64,000 nucleotides of DNA from JAAYJG01 sp964450305 (GTDB lineage Bacteria > Bacillota > Clostridia > DSM-8532), in the NCBI GenBank assembly GCA_964450305.1, contig CAYVFB010000002.1:25959-89958 (forward strand), read 5' to 3'. The notes beneath the pieces are model-generated. The model worked only from the letters and a program-made list of their open reading frames with translations. It made no database searches and was not told the DNA's origin. Shown piece by piece: positions 1 through 7,137 of this stretch; position 1 is the first letter of the stretch; each line of letters begins with the position of its first letter. A program made the position numbers and the translations under genes.

Positions 1-971
1 GACCAGTTGTTGTGCTTGCCGGAGCCATTCACGCCGGCAAAGGGCTTTTCATGCAGCAGGCAAGCCAGGTGATGGCGTGACGCTACCTTTTTCATGGTTT
101 CCATCATCAGCTGGTTCTGGTCGGTTGCCACATTGGATGTATTATAAATGGGTGCGATTTCATGCTGTGCCGGAGCGGTTTCATTGTGCCGGGTTTTCCC
201 TGGAATACCGAGCTTCCACAGTTCAACGTCCAAATCCTGCATGAATGCAAGCACCCTGGGTTTGATCGAAGCGTAGTATTGGTCTCCCATTTCCTGCCCC
301 TTGGGCGGTTTCGCGCCAAAAAGCGTTCTTCCGGTGTAAATGAGATCCTTCCTTTTCATAAACATCTCCTTGTCAACAAGGAAATATTCCTGCTCGGCCC
401 CTACATAAGAAATAACTTTCTTTGCGGTATTATTGCCCATTGCCCTCAGAACGCGTACGCCCTGGCGGCTTAGGGCATCCATCGATCGCAGCAGGGGGGT
501 TTTCTTGTCCAGCGCCTCTCCGCTGTATGAACAGAACGCAGTGGGAATATAAAGGGTCTTGTCTTTTACAAAGGCAGGAGAGGTGCAATCCCACGCAGTA
601 TAGCCCCTGGCTTCAAAGGTCGCCCGGATTCCTCCGGTGGGAAAAGAGGACGCGTCGGACTCCCCCTTAATCAGTTCCTTGCCCGAGAACTCCATGATAA
701 TACTGCCATTATCTGTGGTGGAAATGAAGGAATCATGCTTTTCGGCTGTCGTCCCCGTCATGGGCTGAAACCAGTGGCAGTAATGAGTAGCCCCCAGATC
801 AAGCGCCCATTCCTTCATCGCGCTGGCCACCACCTCGGCCAGGTTGGGATCGAGGGTTAAATTATTGTCTATAATATTCTTTAAAGCTTTATAGGTAGCC
901 GTTGGAAGCTTTTCGCGCATCACCGCGTCACTGAAAACCTGTGATCCGAAAATTTTACTCAATTCTGACAT
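1..971 (-). CDS. glnN: glutamine synthetase type III, N-terminal part
   Basis: Partial gene running off the left edge; about 323 N-terminal residues of a family that is usually near 700. It makes glutamine from glutamate, ammonia and ATP in the cytoplasm. Visible family marks are a substrate-loop stretch SSFPTGGIRATFEARGYTAWD-like around residues 100-120, QEYFLVDKEMF near 190, and NETAPAQHEIAPIYN followed by NGSGKHNNW at the cut edge, which are characteristic of the long GlnN form rather than GlnA. The ATG at 971 is preceded by AAAGGGG with a 7-nt spacer. It is transcribed alone, away from the gene at 1176-2549, from which a hairpin separates it. No GlnR or NtrC-type site was recognised upstream. 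Confidence 0.93.
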   Translation of the reverse strand, partial: MSELSKIFGSQVFSDAVMREKLPTATYKALKNIIDNNLTLDPNLAEVVASAMKEWALDLGATHYCHWFQPMTGTTAEKHDSFISTTDNGSIIMEFSGKELIKGESDASSFPTGGIRATFEARGYTAWDCTSPAFVKDKTLYIPTAFCSYSGEALDKKTPLLRSMDALSRQGVRVLRAMGNNTAKKVISYVGAEQEYFLVDKEMFMKRKDLIYTGRTLFGAKPPKGQEMGDQYYASIKPRVLAFMQDLDVELWKLGIPGKTRHNETAPAQHEIAPIYNTSNVATDQNQLMMETMKKVASRHHLACLLHEKPFAGVNGSGKHNNW

Positions 972-1092
972 GAAAAAACCCCTTTCTTAAGAAGACTCGT
1001 TCGTGAAAATAAACCCGTTGGGTATAGCATCGGCTTCCAAGGCTGAGAGCCACAATGTTTTTATTATTACGATCATACCATCTTTATAAACA

Positions 1093-1137
1093 ATGCGCCA
1101 TAAGGAATTTGGACAAAACTAGATTCCCCTGGCGCAT
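1093..1137. other. intergenic hairpin upstream of glnN
   Basis: Interrupted inverted repeat with arms ATGCGCCA and TGGCGCAT plus an inner AGGAAT/ATTCC pair around a ~14-nt loop. It lies between the end of the gene at 1176-2549 and glnN. There is no clear T-tract on the minus strand, so whether it terminates the upstream gene or acts in the glnN leader is undecided. Confidence 0.35.
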
Positions 1138-1175
1138 CGGATTTGTAGCTTTTTTCAGTTGGCTGCGGAAATTCA

Positions 1176-2549
1176 TCACCGAACAAATTCGCCGCTTTGA
1201 AGGTTGATATAAACAAGCCAATACCCGCTCATATCGCCGTAATCAGGGTTTTGGATCTCCACCCAGCGGGAGATGTATTCAAATGGACGGCCTTCGGAAT
1301 CATCTTTGGATGGGACCCCCAAAACGAAGTATTTCAGGTTGTTCTGTTCCGAGCGATAAAACCCTGCCAGCAGATGCCTGTATTTAAACAGGCCAACCAG
1401 GATTTTGGGATTGGCGAACAGCGGAATGCGCATATTACAGGCAAAGAGGAGGTTACTGAGCCTGGCCAGATCATTGACCCTGTACCAGGCATAATCACGC
1501 CTGGGGTTGGAAAAGGGCTCCATGACTTCGAAAGCGTCTCTCAGTTTTCTTTCCAGCTTTATGTCGTTCACCCTGGGCTTTTCCGCAGGATGATTTTCAA
1601 CAATATCCAGTTCTTTTTGCGTTTTGATATCCTGGGTTTTCTCCAGTGGGGGGTGCGCTTCAACAGGCTTTTTTTCTGAACTGATGAATTCCGAAAAGAA
1701 CCCTTTGATGGTATCGAAGAACTGTTCTGAATCGGTTTTTTTATCGGGCATGGGTTGACTTTGAGATGGTCCGGGTTGATTTGAGGCCTGGTTGGCTTCT
1801 TTTGGAGATTTTACGGAAAAACCTTCAAAGGTATCCGGCATGGACTGAGTAAGCATGTCTTTGGCTTCCTGCTGCGCGGCTTGGGTCGTGATATCTGTAC
1901 TGATGTCCGGCTGGGTTGGCGTGAACATGCTCCTGCCAATACCTGGCGGGGTTTGATCAAGAATAGTGTTACTCATATCTGGCTGAGGCTGCGTGAACAT
2001 ATCCCTGTTAATGTTAGGCTTTACCTGTAAAGGGTTTTCCATGAATGCCGGAGTTCCGGCATTTGTAAAGCCGGTATTCGTTGTTGTTTCCGGAAATACT
2101 GCTGTCTGCGCAGCCACGCCGGGCTTTTCTTTCCTTAAGCGCTGCCGGATAGATTCATTCCAGGGGCATGCCTTATTACAGATGCCGATCAAGGGCAGAT
2201 GGGTTCTCCCCTGATGCTCTGCAGCGATGACAACAAACAGGATGTTTTCAGGTTTCATGCCGATTTGTCGAATGGTATCATAATCCAGCGTCCGGTTAAA
2301 AAAACCACTCCTCGAGGAGATCTCGAGAATTCCCGCCCGGATGATCCCCCATTCTTCGTTATTGCCGTAGACCAATATCACTGTATACGGCTCTGTACCC
2401 TCGCGCAGGTTTTTGATCTGCAGGGACAGAATGATCCCTTCACGGTTTACGTCCAGCTTTGCAAAGCCTTCAGGAGGACGCTGAACCCCAAAACCCGAAT
2501 CCTTTTCCTGCAAAATAACGTACTTTCTATAATTTGCTGGCTGCTCCAT
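1176..2549 (-). CDS. hypothetical two-domain protein with Pro/Gln linker
   Basis: I do not recognise this 457-residue protein. It has an N-terminal globular part (about residues 1-140, beta-rich, ending near PWNESIRQRLRKEK). A low-complexity linker of about 170 residues follows, with imperfect repeats around MFTQPQPDMSN and MFTPTQPDIST. A compact C-terminal domain of about 115 residues is rich in aromatics (YAWYRVNDL, GYWLVYINLQ). No signal peptide or membrane segment is seen, so it is probably cytoplasmic. The ATG at 2549 sits 8 nt after AGGGGGG; an upstream ATG at 2555 is only 2 nt from it and is less likely. It follows rsmA, the position where Bacillus carries yabG/veg. The length and repeats argue for a lineage-specific protein, possibly developmental, but the sequence gives no function. 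Confidence 0.8.
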   Translation of the reverse strand: MEQPANYRKYVILQEKDSGFGVQRPPEGFAKLDVNREGIILSLQIKNLREGTEPYTVILVYGNNEEWGIIRAGILEISSRSGFFNRTLDYDTIRQIGMKPENILFVVIAAEHQGRTHLPLIGICNKACPWNESIRQRLRKEKPGVAAQTAVFPETTTNTGFTNAGTPAFMENPLQVKPNINRDMFTQPQPDMSNTILDQTPPGIGRSMFTPTQPDISTDITTQAAQQEAKDMLTQSMPDTFEGFSVKSPKEANQASNQPGPSQSQPMPDKKTDSEQFFDTIKGFFSEFISSEKKPVEAHPPLEKTQDIKTQKELDIVENHPAEKPRVNDIKLERKLRDAFEVMEPFSNPRRDYAWYRVNDLARLSNLLFACNMRIPLFANPKILVGLFKYRHLLAGFYRSEQNNLKYFVLGVPSKDDSEGRPFEYISRWVEIQNPDYGDMSGYWLVYINLQSGEFVR

Positions 2550-2647
2550 CTTCATAACCCCCCTGACATGCCATTCCTCATAATATATATGCGGGAGGTT
2601 AAAAAATAGCCCGGAAACAGGAATAAAAGAATGCTATCCTCGATGTG

Positions 2648-3496
2648 TTACGCGTTCTTGTTCTGGACTACCAGGTTGGACAGGGCAATGAATTGTTCAA
2701 CGGACAACTCTTCCCCGCGGATCATTTCCTTAAGGCCCATTGTGTCGATCAGCCCTTTCACGGTTTCTTTATCCAGCTTCCAGTTTGGAGCGCCGCTCAT
2801 GGCATTCAGCAGTGTTTTCCTGCGCTGCGAAAAGGCAGCACGGACACAATTGAAGAATACAGCCTTATCCTGAATTTGCTCCAGCAGCTGACCGTTTAAC
2901 AGGATCCGAAGCACGGCAGAGTCAACATCCGGTTTGGGAATGAAGCAGTTTTTGGATACCTGGAATAAAACCTTCGGTGTACCCGACACCTGAATCCCCA
3001 CCGAAAGCGCCCCGTAATCTTTCGTGCCGGGTTTTGCAGCCATGCGGAGAGCTACTTCCTTTTGAACCATTAAAACCATTCTTTCAATGGGGAGGTTGCT
3101 CTCTAAAAACATCATCACCACCGGGGTTGTAACATAATACGGAAGGTTCGAGATGATCTTCACTCTTCCGTTCCAGCCCTGAAGGATGGAATGAATATCC
3201 ACCTTCAGTATGTCTTCGTGGATGACGGTAATATTCTTGAACTGCCCGGTGGTATCCTTTAACGCGGGAATGAGATTCTTGTCGATCTCAACCGCGATCA
3301 CCTTCCCGGCTTGTTGCGCAAGAGAGACCGTCAGCGAACCGATGCCGGGGCCGACCTCAATGACAAGATCCTCCTGCGTCAATTCGCCGGCTTCGGTAAT
3401 TTTCCGGATAATATTCGCATCGGTCAAAAAGTTCTGACCCAGGCTTTTTGTAAGCCGGATATCATATTGGCTCAGAATTTCATTGGTATTGATCAA
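2648..3496 (-). CDS. rsmA: 16S rRNA (A1518/A1519-N6)-dimethyltransferase
   Basis: SAM-dependent enzyme (KsgA) that dimethylates two adjacent adenines in the 3' hairpin of 16S rRNA during 30S assembly. Visible motifs are SLGQNFLTD at the N-terminus, the SAM-binding VIEVGPGIGSLT, and the catalytic NLPYYVTTP (the NLPY motif of adenine-N6 methyltransferases), giving a 282-residue protein of normal family length. I place the start at TTG 3496 because GGAGGG lies 6 nt upstream and the product then begins LINTNEILSQYDIRLTKSLGQ, as in homologues. Reading further upstream would translate repeat A1. Neighbours follow the conserved metG-tatD-yabE-(rnmV)-rsmA order; rnmV is missing between yabE and this gene and repeat A1 lies there instead. 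Confidence 0.95.
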   Translation of the reverse strand: MINTNEILSQYDIRLTKSLGQNFLTDANIIRKITEAGELTQEDLVIEVGPGIGSLTVSLAQQAGKVIAVEIDKNLIPALKDTTGQFKNITVIHEDILKVDIHSILQGWNGRVKIISNLPYYVTTPVVMMFLESNLPIERMVLMVQKEVALRMAAKPGTKDYGALSVGIQVSGTPKVLFQVSKNCFIPKPDVDSAVLRILLNGQLLEQIQDKAVFFNCVRAAFSQRRKTLLNAMSGAPNWKLDKETVKGLIDTMGLKEMIRGEELSVEQFIALSNLVVQNKNA

Positions 3497-3573
3497 GGTT
3501 TCCCTCCAAAATGGTGCATTGAAATGAATATACCGGAACGGGTCGTTCCGGTATATTTTTCGTATGCTTACCT

Positions 3574-3700
3574 GGAGACCGTTCGGGAAAGCATATTTAT
3601 TCATAAGACATTCTATGGCTTGAAACACGCATAGTTCAGTCTATTTTTACATGTTTATGCGTGTTTCTAAAGAATAAACAGACTTCCCGCTCCGGCTCCC
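3574..3700. repeat. family A palindromic repeat, copy A1
   Basis: About 127 bp. It begins GGAGACCGTTCGGGAAAG and ends with the imperfect complement (CTTCCCGCTCCGGCTCCC), and an inner perfect pair GAAACACGCATA / TATGCGTGTTTC makes the whole unit one long hairpin. Related copies are at 4829-4947, 11153-11285 and 12551-12678. It carries no coding capacity. It fills the gap between yabE and rsmA, ending 2 bp before the yabE stop codon. Confidence 0.85.
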
Positions 3701-3702
3701 TA

Positions 3703-4809
3703 TTAATCATTCTTGATATAGTCTGTTTCTTTCCAGCGATCATCATTTTGCTCTTTGAGGATGTAGACCTTCACCCTTTTACAGCCCCATTTGTCTACGG
3801 CTTCCTGAGTATCCAGGTACAGATCCACCTGTTTGCCCTTGATCCCGCTGCCAATGTCACCGGCATAGGCAAAGCCATAATCCTTGGTATTCCCTAACAC
3901 ATCCACATACATCTTGGTGTGAAGGGGGATCACTTTCGGATCCACAGCAATAACCCCTTCTCTTGCCTTCATTCCCGTTTTGCAAATACCAAATTCGGGA
4001 TGATCGGGATGCTTACCGGTATCCTTAAATGACGCTGTATAGGCTGTTGCATTCATTTCAATCACTTTGGAATAGCGTATAACATCGCCGCGCGAGGTTT
4101 TGAAATTCGGAACGGTTCCAATTTCAACCAGTTCTGCGGTGGGTTCTTTAGCGACTTTTTCATTCATAAAATCCTTCGAGATGATCCTGCCATCCTCATA
4201 GGTCAGCTTGAAGTATTTTTCAAGCTTTCCTTCCTCCCCGGCCTGGATAACCTTTTTGTCACCCTGGTTCATGTCTTCATTGGGTGTTTGGATAACGGCA
4301 TATGGAATATCCTCTGACTCGGTAAGCATTTCTTCCCGGACACGGATGATTTTGATGTCCATTCCAACCAGAATCGGATCATCGCTGTTTCTTCCATCCA
4401 CCCTGTCGAGGGGCCCCATGACTATCCCCTGGGCTTCAAGGGTCTGACCGATGGTTTCATGGTAGGTCATCACTTCGGTGGTTTTTCCTTCGAGTACGAT
4501 ATTGACCGGTACGGCCCGCTGGATAAATATTTCCTGCAGAATTGCATTGGATAGTTTCAAGGACAGCGGCGCGCTGACATAATCACAGGAATTGACTAAA
4601 ACGCCCATCTGGTTAAAAACCGTCCCAACATCATTTGCCATTGTTTTAACAACCAGTTCATTTTCTTCATCAACAATTTTAAGTTCTTTTTTCAGCCCAT
4701 TGAAGATGCCATATCCAAAGGCAATGGAAATGGCAAGTACGACGAGCAAAATAAGCACTCGCCTGAGGGGCAGGCTACGCCTGGCATAACCCAGTATCGG
4801 ATTCCCCAT
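3703..4809 (-). CDS. YabE-like G5/3D-domain cell-wall protein
   Basis: Secreted or membrane-anchored cell-wall enzyme of the resuscitation-promoting-factor/YabE type, 368 residues. One N-terminal membrane segment (about residues 18-37, LILLVVLAISIAFGYGIF) is followed by a ubiquitin-like DUF348 region (45-150), a G5 domain (about 154-230) and a C-terminal 3D domain (246-350). The 3D aspartates are D290 (AVDPKVIPL), D318 (YAGDIGSG) and D329 (KQVDLYL). Domains of this class are inferred to act as lytic transglycosylases on peptidoglycan. The start is ATG 4809 with AAGGAAG 6 nt upstream; a TTG at 4815 overlaps that site. It is driven by a strong sigma-A-like promoter at 5175-5203, leaving a long leader that may be regulatory. 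Confidence 0.9.
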   Translation of the reverse strand: MGNPILGYARRSLPLRRVLILLVVLAISIAFGYGIFNGLKKELKIVDEENELVVKTMANDVGTVFNQMGVLVNSCDYVSAPLSLKLSNAILQEIFIQRAVPVNIVLEGKTTEVMTYHETIGQTLEAQGIVMGPLDRVDGRNSDDPILVGMDIKIIRVREEMLTESEDIPYAVIQTPNEDMNQGDKKVIQAGEEGKLEKYFKLTYEDGRIISKDFMNEKVAKEPTAELVEIGTVPNFKTSRGDVIRYSKVIEMNATAYTASFKDTGKHPDHPEFGICKTGMKAREGVIAVDPKVIPLHTKMYVDVLGNTKDYGFAYAGDIGSGIKGKQVDLYLDTQEAVDKWGCKRVKVYILKEQNDDRWKETDYIKND

Positions 4810-5168
4810 TCTCAACTTCCTTTCATCTGGTTCGGAAAATCGGCTTATTCATGAAAAGCAGGGTAGGTTATGTGCTCAAAAAAGTTCGGCTGCGGGTCTC
4901 CAGTTCCGGAAACCGGTACTTTATGAATAAACATGCTTTTCCAAACGTTTTTCCCGTAAGGTGTTCCTCCTATCTATCTTTCTGCCTCACAGGTTTGATG
5001 CTCCAACCGGGAGCTTTTTTCATCAGGATATCAGTTCGCATCTGCAGTCCTTTATCCCTGATGGTCGGGAAAACTCTCTATCAAATTTTTTCTTGTGTTT
5101 ATCTCAATCTTATGTATGGTTTCTGTGAATTATACTTGCCTTGATTTCCCTCCCTTGCCAAAGTAAGC
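4810..5168 (-). ncRNA. structured long leader of the yabE-like gene
   Basis: About 360 nt between the promoter's expected start (~5168) and the ATG at 4809. Going 5' to 3' on the minus strand it holds a hairpin at 5022-5062 (ATCAGGGATA with TATCCTGAT), a short hairpin at 5000-5014 (GCTCC-CGGTT-GGAGC), a GGAGGAACACC stretch near 4960-4970, and then palindromic repeat A2. Cell-wall hydrolase genes of this class are often under c-di-AMP riboswitches, but I could not match the known ydaO/yuaA conserved boxes here, so the class is left open. Confidence 0.45.
4829..4947. repeat. family A palindromic repeat, divergent copy A2
   Basis: The arms GGTTCGGAAAATCGGCTTATTC and its partner near 4915-4947 (TTTATGAATAAACATGCTTTTCC) match the outer stem of the A family. 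The inner stem has diverged and the spacer is different. It lies inside the yabE-like leader, immediately before the ribosome-binding site. Confidence 0.65.
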
Positions 5169-5174
5169 TTTCTA

Positions 5175-5203
5175 ATAATAAACCATTGCCCGCATCTTGT
5201 CAA
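5175..5203 (-). promoter_or_regulatory. sigma-A-type promoter for the yabE-like gene
   Basis: TTGACA (5198-5203) and TATTAT (5175-5180) on the minus strand with a 17-nt spacer; nearly consensus. Transcription should start near 5168. Confidence 0.75.
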
Positions 5204-5250
5204 CCTTACAAGGCTTTATGCTTAGGGAACGTGCACTTTCAGCGTTCATA

Positions 5251-5380
5251 ACCCCCTTTAATAAGTTCATAAGCTGCTACGGGGGTATGTGTTTTATCCT
5301 GAGCGCGGTGAAAAATTTTGTCAGGCGTAATGTGAGATCCTTCACTTCGTTCAGCAGGCTGCGCCTGTTTACCTGTGAAC
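5251..5380. repeat. family B dispersed repeat, copy B1
   Basis: About 130 bp containing the family landmarks ACCCCCTTTA, ATGTGTTTTATCCTGAG, and GAGATCCTTCACTTCG followed by TTCAGCAGGCTGCGC. It aligns along its length with copy B2 at 9184-9300 and less fully with 12370-12456 and 31298-31433 (inverted). It carries no gene. Confidence 0.75.
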
Positions 5381-5456
5381 AGTAACCTTTCAGCTGCTTT
5401 CTCAGGGGCTCTTCATTTTATTGAATACCCGAAATGGCAGGAATGAACATTTCGTT

Positions 5457-6188
5457 TCAGTCGCTGTTAGCATCAGCAGCTTCCGGTTCACTGGCCTTTT
5501 CACTGAATACTGAGGTTATTGTCCATTGGCCCAGGCTCTGTACAAAGTTGCATGTCATGTGCAGCACGTTTTCACCCTGCTTCAGGTAATCCTGCTCTGC
5601 CTCCTCTTTCAGGGTAACGTTAACACGGATATAAACACTCATCTCCCAATCGGGCGTATTGATTGGGATGACTTCGATGATGGGCTTGGATTCCTCATTT
5701 TTCACCAATTGAATATGCTCTATATTCTTGTCGAAATAGTCGGCAAGAGAGTGGATAGACCAGTAGTTTCCCCAAAAACTGCAGCTTGCGCCGCCTTTCA
5801 GGAATGCTTCCGAATACTTTTTTTCCATGACATTGTTAACCCACTCCAGCGTCATGGTCTTAACGGGAACGGGGTTGATCTGGTCCTTCATGTCCATGAC
5901 CATTTTAACCTTTTCTTCCGTAACGCTTTTCTGGATGTCTATTTCGCCTTCCAGACCCTTGATTTTCCCTTCGAGGCTTTGTATCTGCTTATCCAACTCG
6001 GTGATCTGCTGCTCCAGAGTGTTTTTTTCCTGGTTCAGGGTCATATTCATGCGTGTCAGGGTATCGATGTTTGCCTGGTTGGACTCTCCCTGGGCTACAA
6101 GGCTTTCCCTGTCCCACAATAGATAATTTAGCGCAACAAATACGAATATGATCAGCAGGGATGTAATGATCACAACAAAACGCTTCAT
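5457..6188 (-). CDS. membrane-anchored coiled-coil protein
   Basis: Unrecognised 243-residue protein. It starts MKRFVVIITSLLIIFVFVALN, a single N-terminal membrane anchor, followed by a heptad-rich coiled coil (about residues 35-100, LEQQITELDKQIQSLEGKIKG-like). The rest is a ~125-residue C-terminal domain outside the membrane with aromatic and hydrophobic alternation resembling NTF2/lumazine-binding-type folds; that fold is only a guess. The start is ATG 6188 because AAGGAGG lies 7 nt upstream; longer readings have no ribosome-binding site. It sits between tatD and yabE, a slot not occupied in Bacillus. Topology and company suggest an envelope role. Confidence 0.82.
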   Translation of the reverse strand: MKRFVVIITSLLIIFVFVALNYLLWDRESLVAQGESNQANIDTLTRMNMTLNQEKNTLEQQITELDKQIQSLEGKIKGLEGEIDIQKSVTEEKVKMVMDMKDQINPVPVKTMTLEWVNNVMEKKYSEAFLKGGASCSFWGNYWSIHSLADYFDKNIEHIQLVKNEESKPIIEVIPINTPDWEMSVYIRVNVTLKEEAEQDYLKQGENVLHMTCNFVQSLGQWTITSVFSEKASEPEAADANSD

Positions 6189-6353
6189 AACCCATCCTCC
6201 TTGTAAGCCAGATTTATGTATGCCGGGCTTGTACATGGCAAATGATACTCTAAAGCAGGCACAGTGTATTTCTGCTTCCGACAACCTACAGGCTTCTGAC
6301 TGCGGATCAATGCATTTCCAGTACCAGCAGCAGGTGTGCATCCGTATCGGCTA

Positions 6354-7130
6354 TCAGCGTATCTCCAGGCCAAAAAGCCTGTCCGCATTAATCGCGGTCT
6401 GAAGTGCCAGCTGCCCGGGGTCGGTCTCACGAATGGCCGCTATCTTATCGATAACAAAAGTCAGGTAGCCCGAATCATTCCTTTTCCCCCTGTGGGGCGC
6501 GGGTGTCATATAAGGGCTGTCTGTCTCAATCAGAAGCCTGTCGTCGGGAACGTATTTTGCAACCTCAACCGGTTTTCGGGCATTCTTAAAGGTAGTCGCC
6601 CCTCCAAGACCGATATAAAAGCCCATTTGAAGCACTTCCCTGGCCATTTCAACACTGCCGGTAAAGCAGTGAAAGACCCCACCGACCGTATCAGCTTTTT
6701 CAGCCCGAAGAATATCCAATACATCCTGATGCGATTCCCTGTCGTGAAGAATCAACGGCAGCTTCAGCTCTCTGGCCAAATGGATGTGGGCAGCCAGGCA
6801 GTCTTTTTGCGCAGGTCTGGGGGACAGATCGTAATGGTAATCCAAACCTATTTCACCAATGGCCACAACCTTCGGGGTTAATGCCATCTCCCGCAGTGTT
6901 GCCAGCGCTTCCTGCGAGAATTGGGATGCGTCGTGGGGGTGAATCCCCACAGCAGTATAAATAAAGTCGTATTCTTTTGCCAGTGCCAGACATTTACGGG
7001 CGGATTCCAGGTTGCTGGATGGGTTCACTACCCTGACAACACCCTGCTGGCGAATTCTGCCCAGAACCTCGGCACGGTCCTGGTCAAATTGTTCGTCATC
7101 GTAATGAGCGTGCGAATCAACAATCATCAT
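6354..7130 (-). CDS. TatD-family metal-dependent DNase
   Basis: TIM-barrel amidohydrolase-superfamily nuclease (YabD/TatD), 258 residues. Metal ligands and family motifs appear in order: DSHAHYDD at the N-terminus, GEIGLDYHYD (catalytic Glu near 90), LHDRES, FHCFTGS and ETDSPYMTP near the C-terminus. Family members are 3'-5' exonucleases involved in DNA repair and turnover in the cytoplasm. The start is one of two consecutive ATGs (7127 or 7130) after AGAGGAAG. The metG stop is at 7138-7140, so the two genes are co-transcribed with about 7 nt between them, as in Bacillus metS-yabD. Confidence 0.93.
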   Translation of the reverse strand: MMIVDSHAHYDDEQFDQDRAEVLGRIRQQGVVRVVNPSSNLESARKCLALAKEYDFIYTAVGIHPHDASQFSQEALATLREMALTPKVVAIGEIGLDYHYDLSPRPAQKDCLAAHIHLARELKLPLILHDRESHQDVLDILRAEKADTVGGVFHCFTGSVEMAREVLQMGFYIGLGGATTFKNARKPVEVAKYVPDDRLLIETDSPYMTPAPHRGKRNDSGYLTFVIDKIAAIRETDPGQLALQTAINADRLFGLEIR

Positions 7131-7137
7131 GCTTCCT

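Noticed and set aside
1197..1679. Long plus-strand frame opposite the hypothetical gene
   Set aside because: It lies antisense to 1176-2549, has no ribosome-binding site and no recognisable family; the same applies to other antisense frames such as 5526-6122, 48563-49210 and 57596-58198.
3497..3628. N-terminal extension of RsmA
   Set aside because: It would translate repeat A1; homologues begin near TTG 3496, which has the only good ribosome-binding site.
4810..5168. c-di-AMP (ydaO/yuaA) riboswitch in the yabE-like leader
   Set aside because: The conserved CCGAAUCC and GGAACCG-type boxes could not be found in order, so I list only a structured leader of unknown class.
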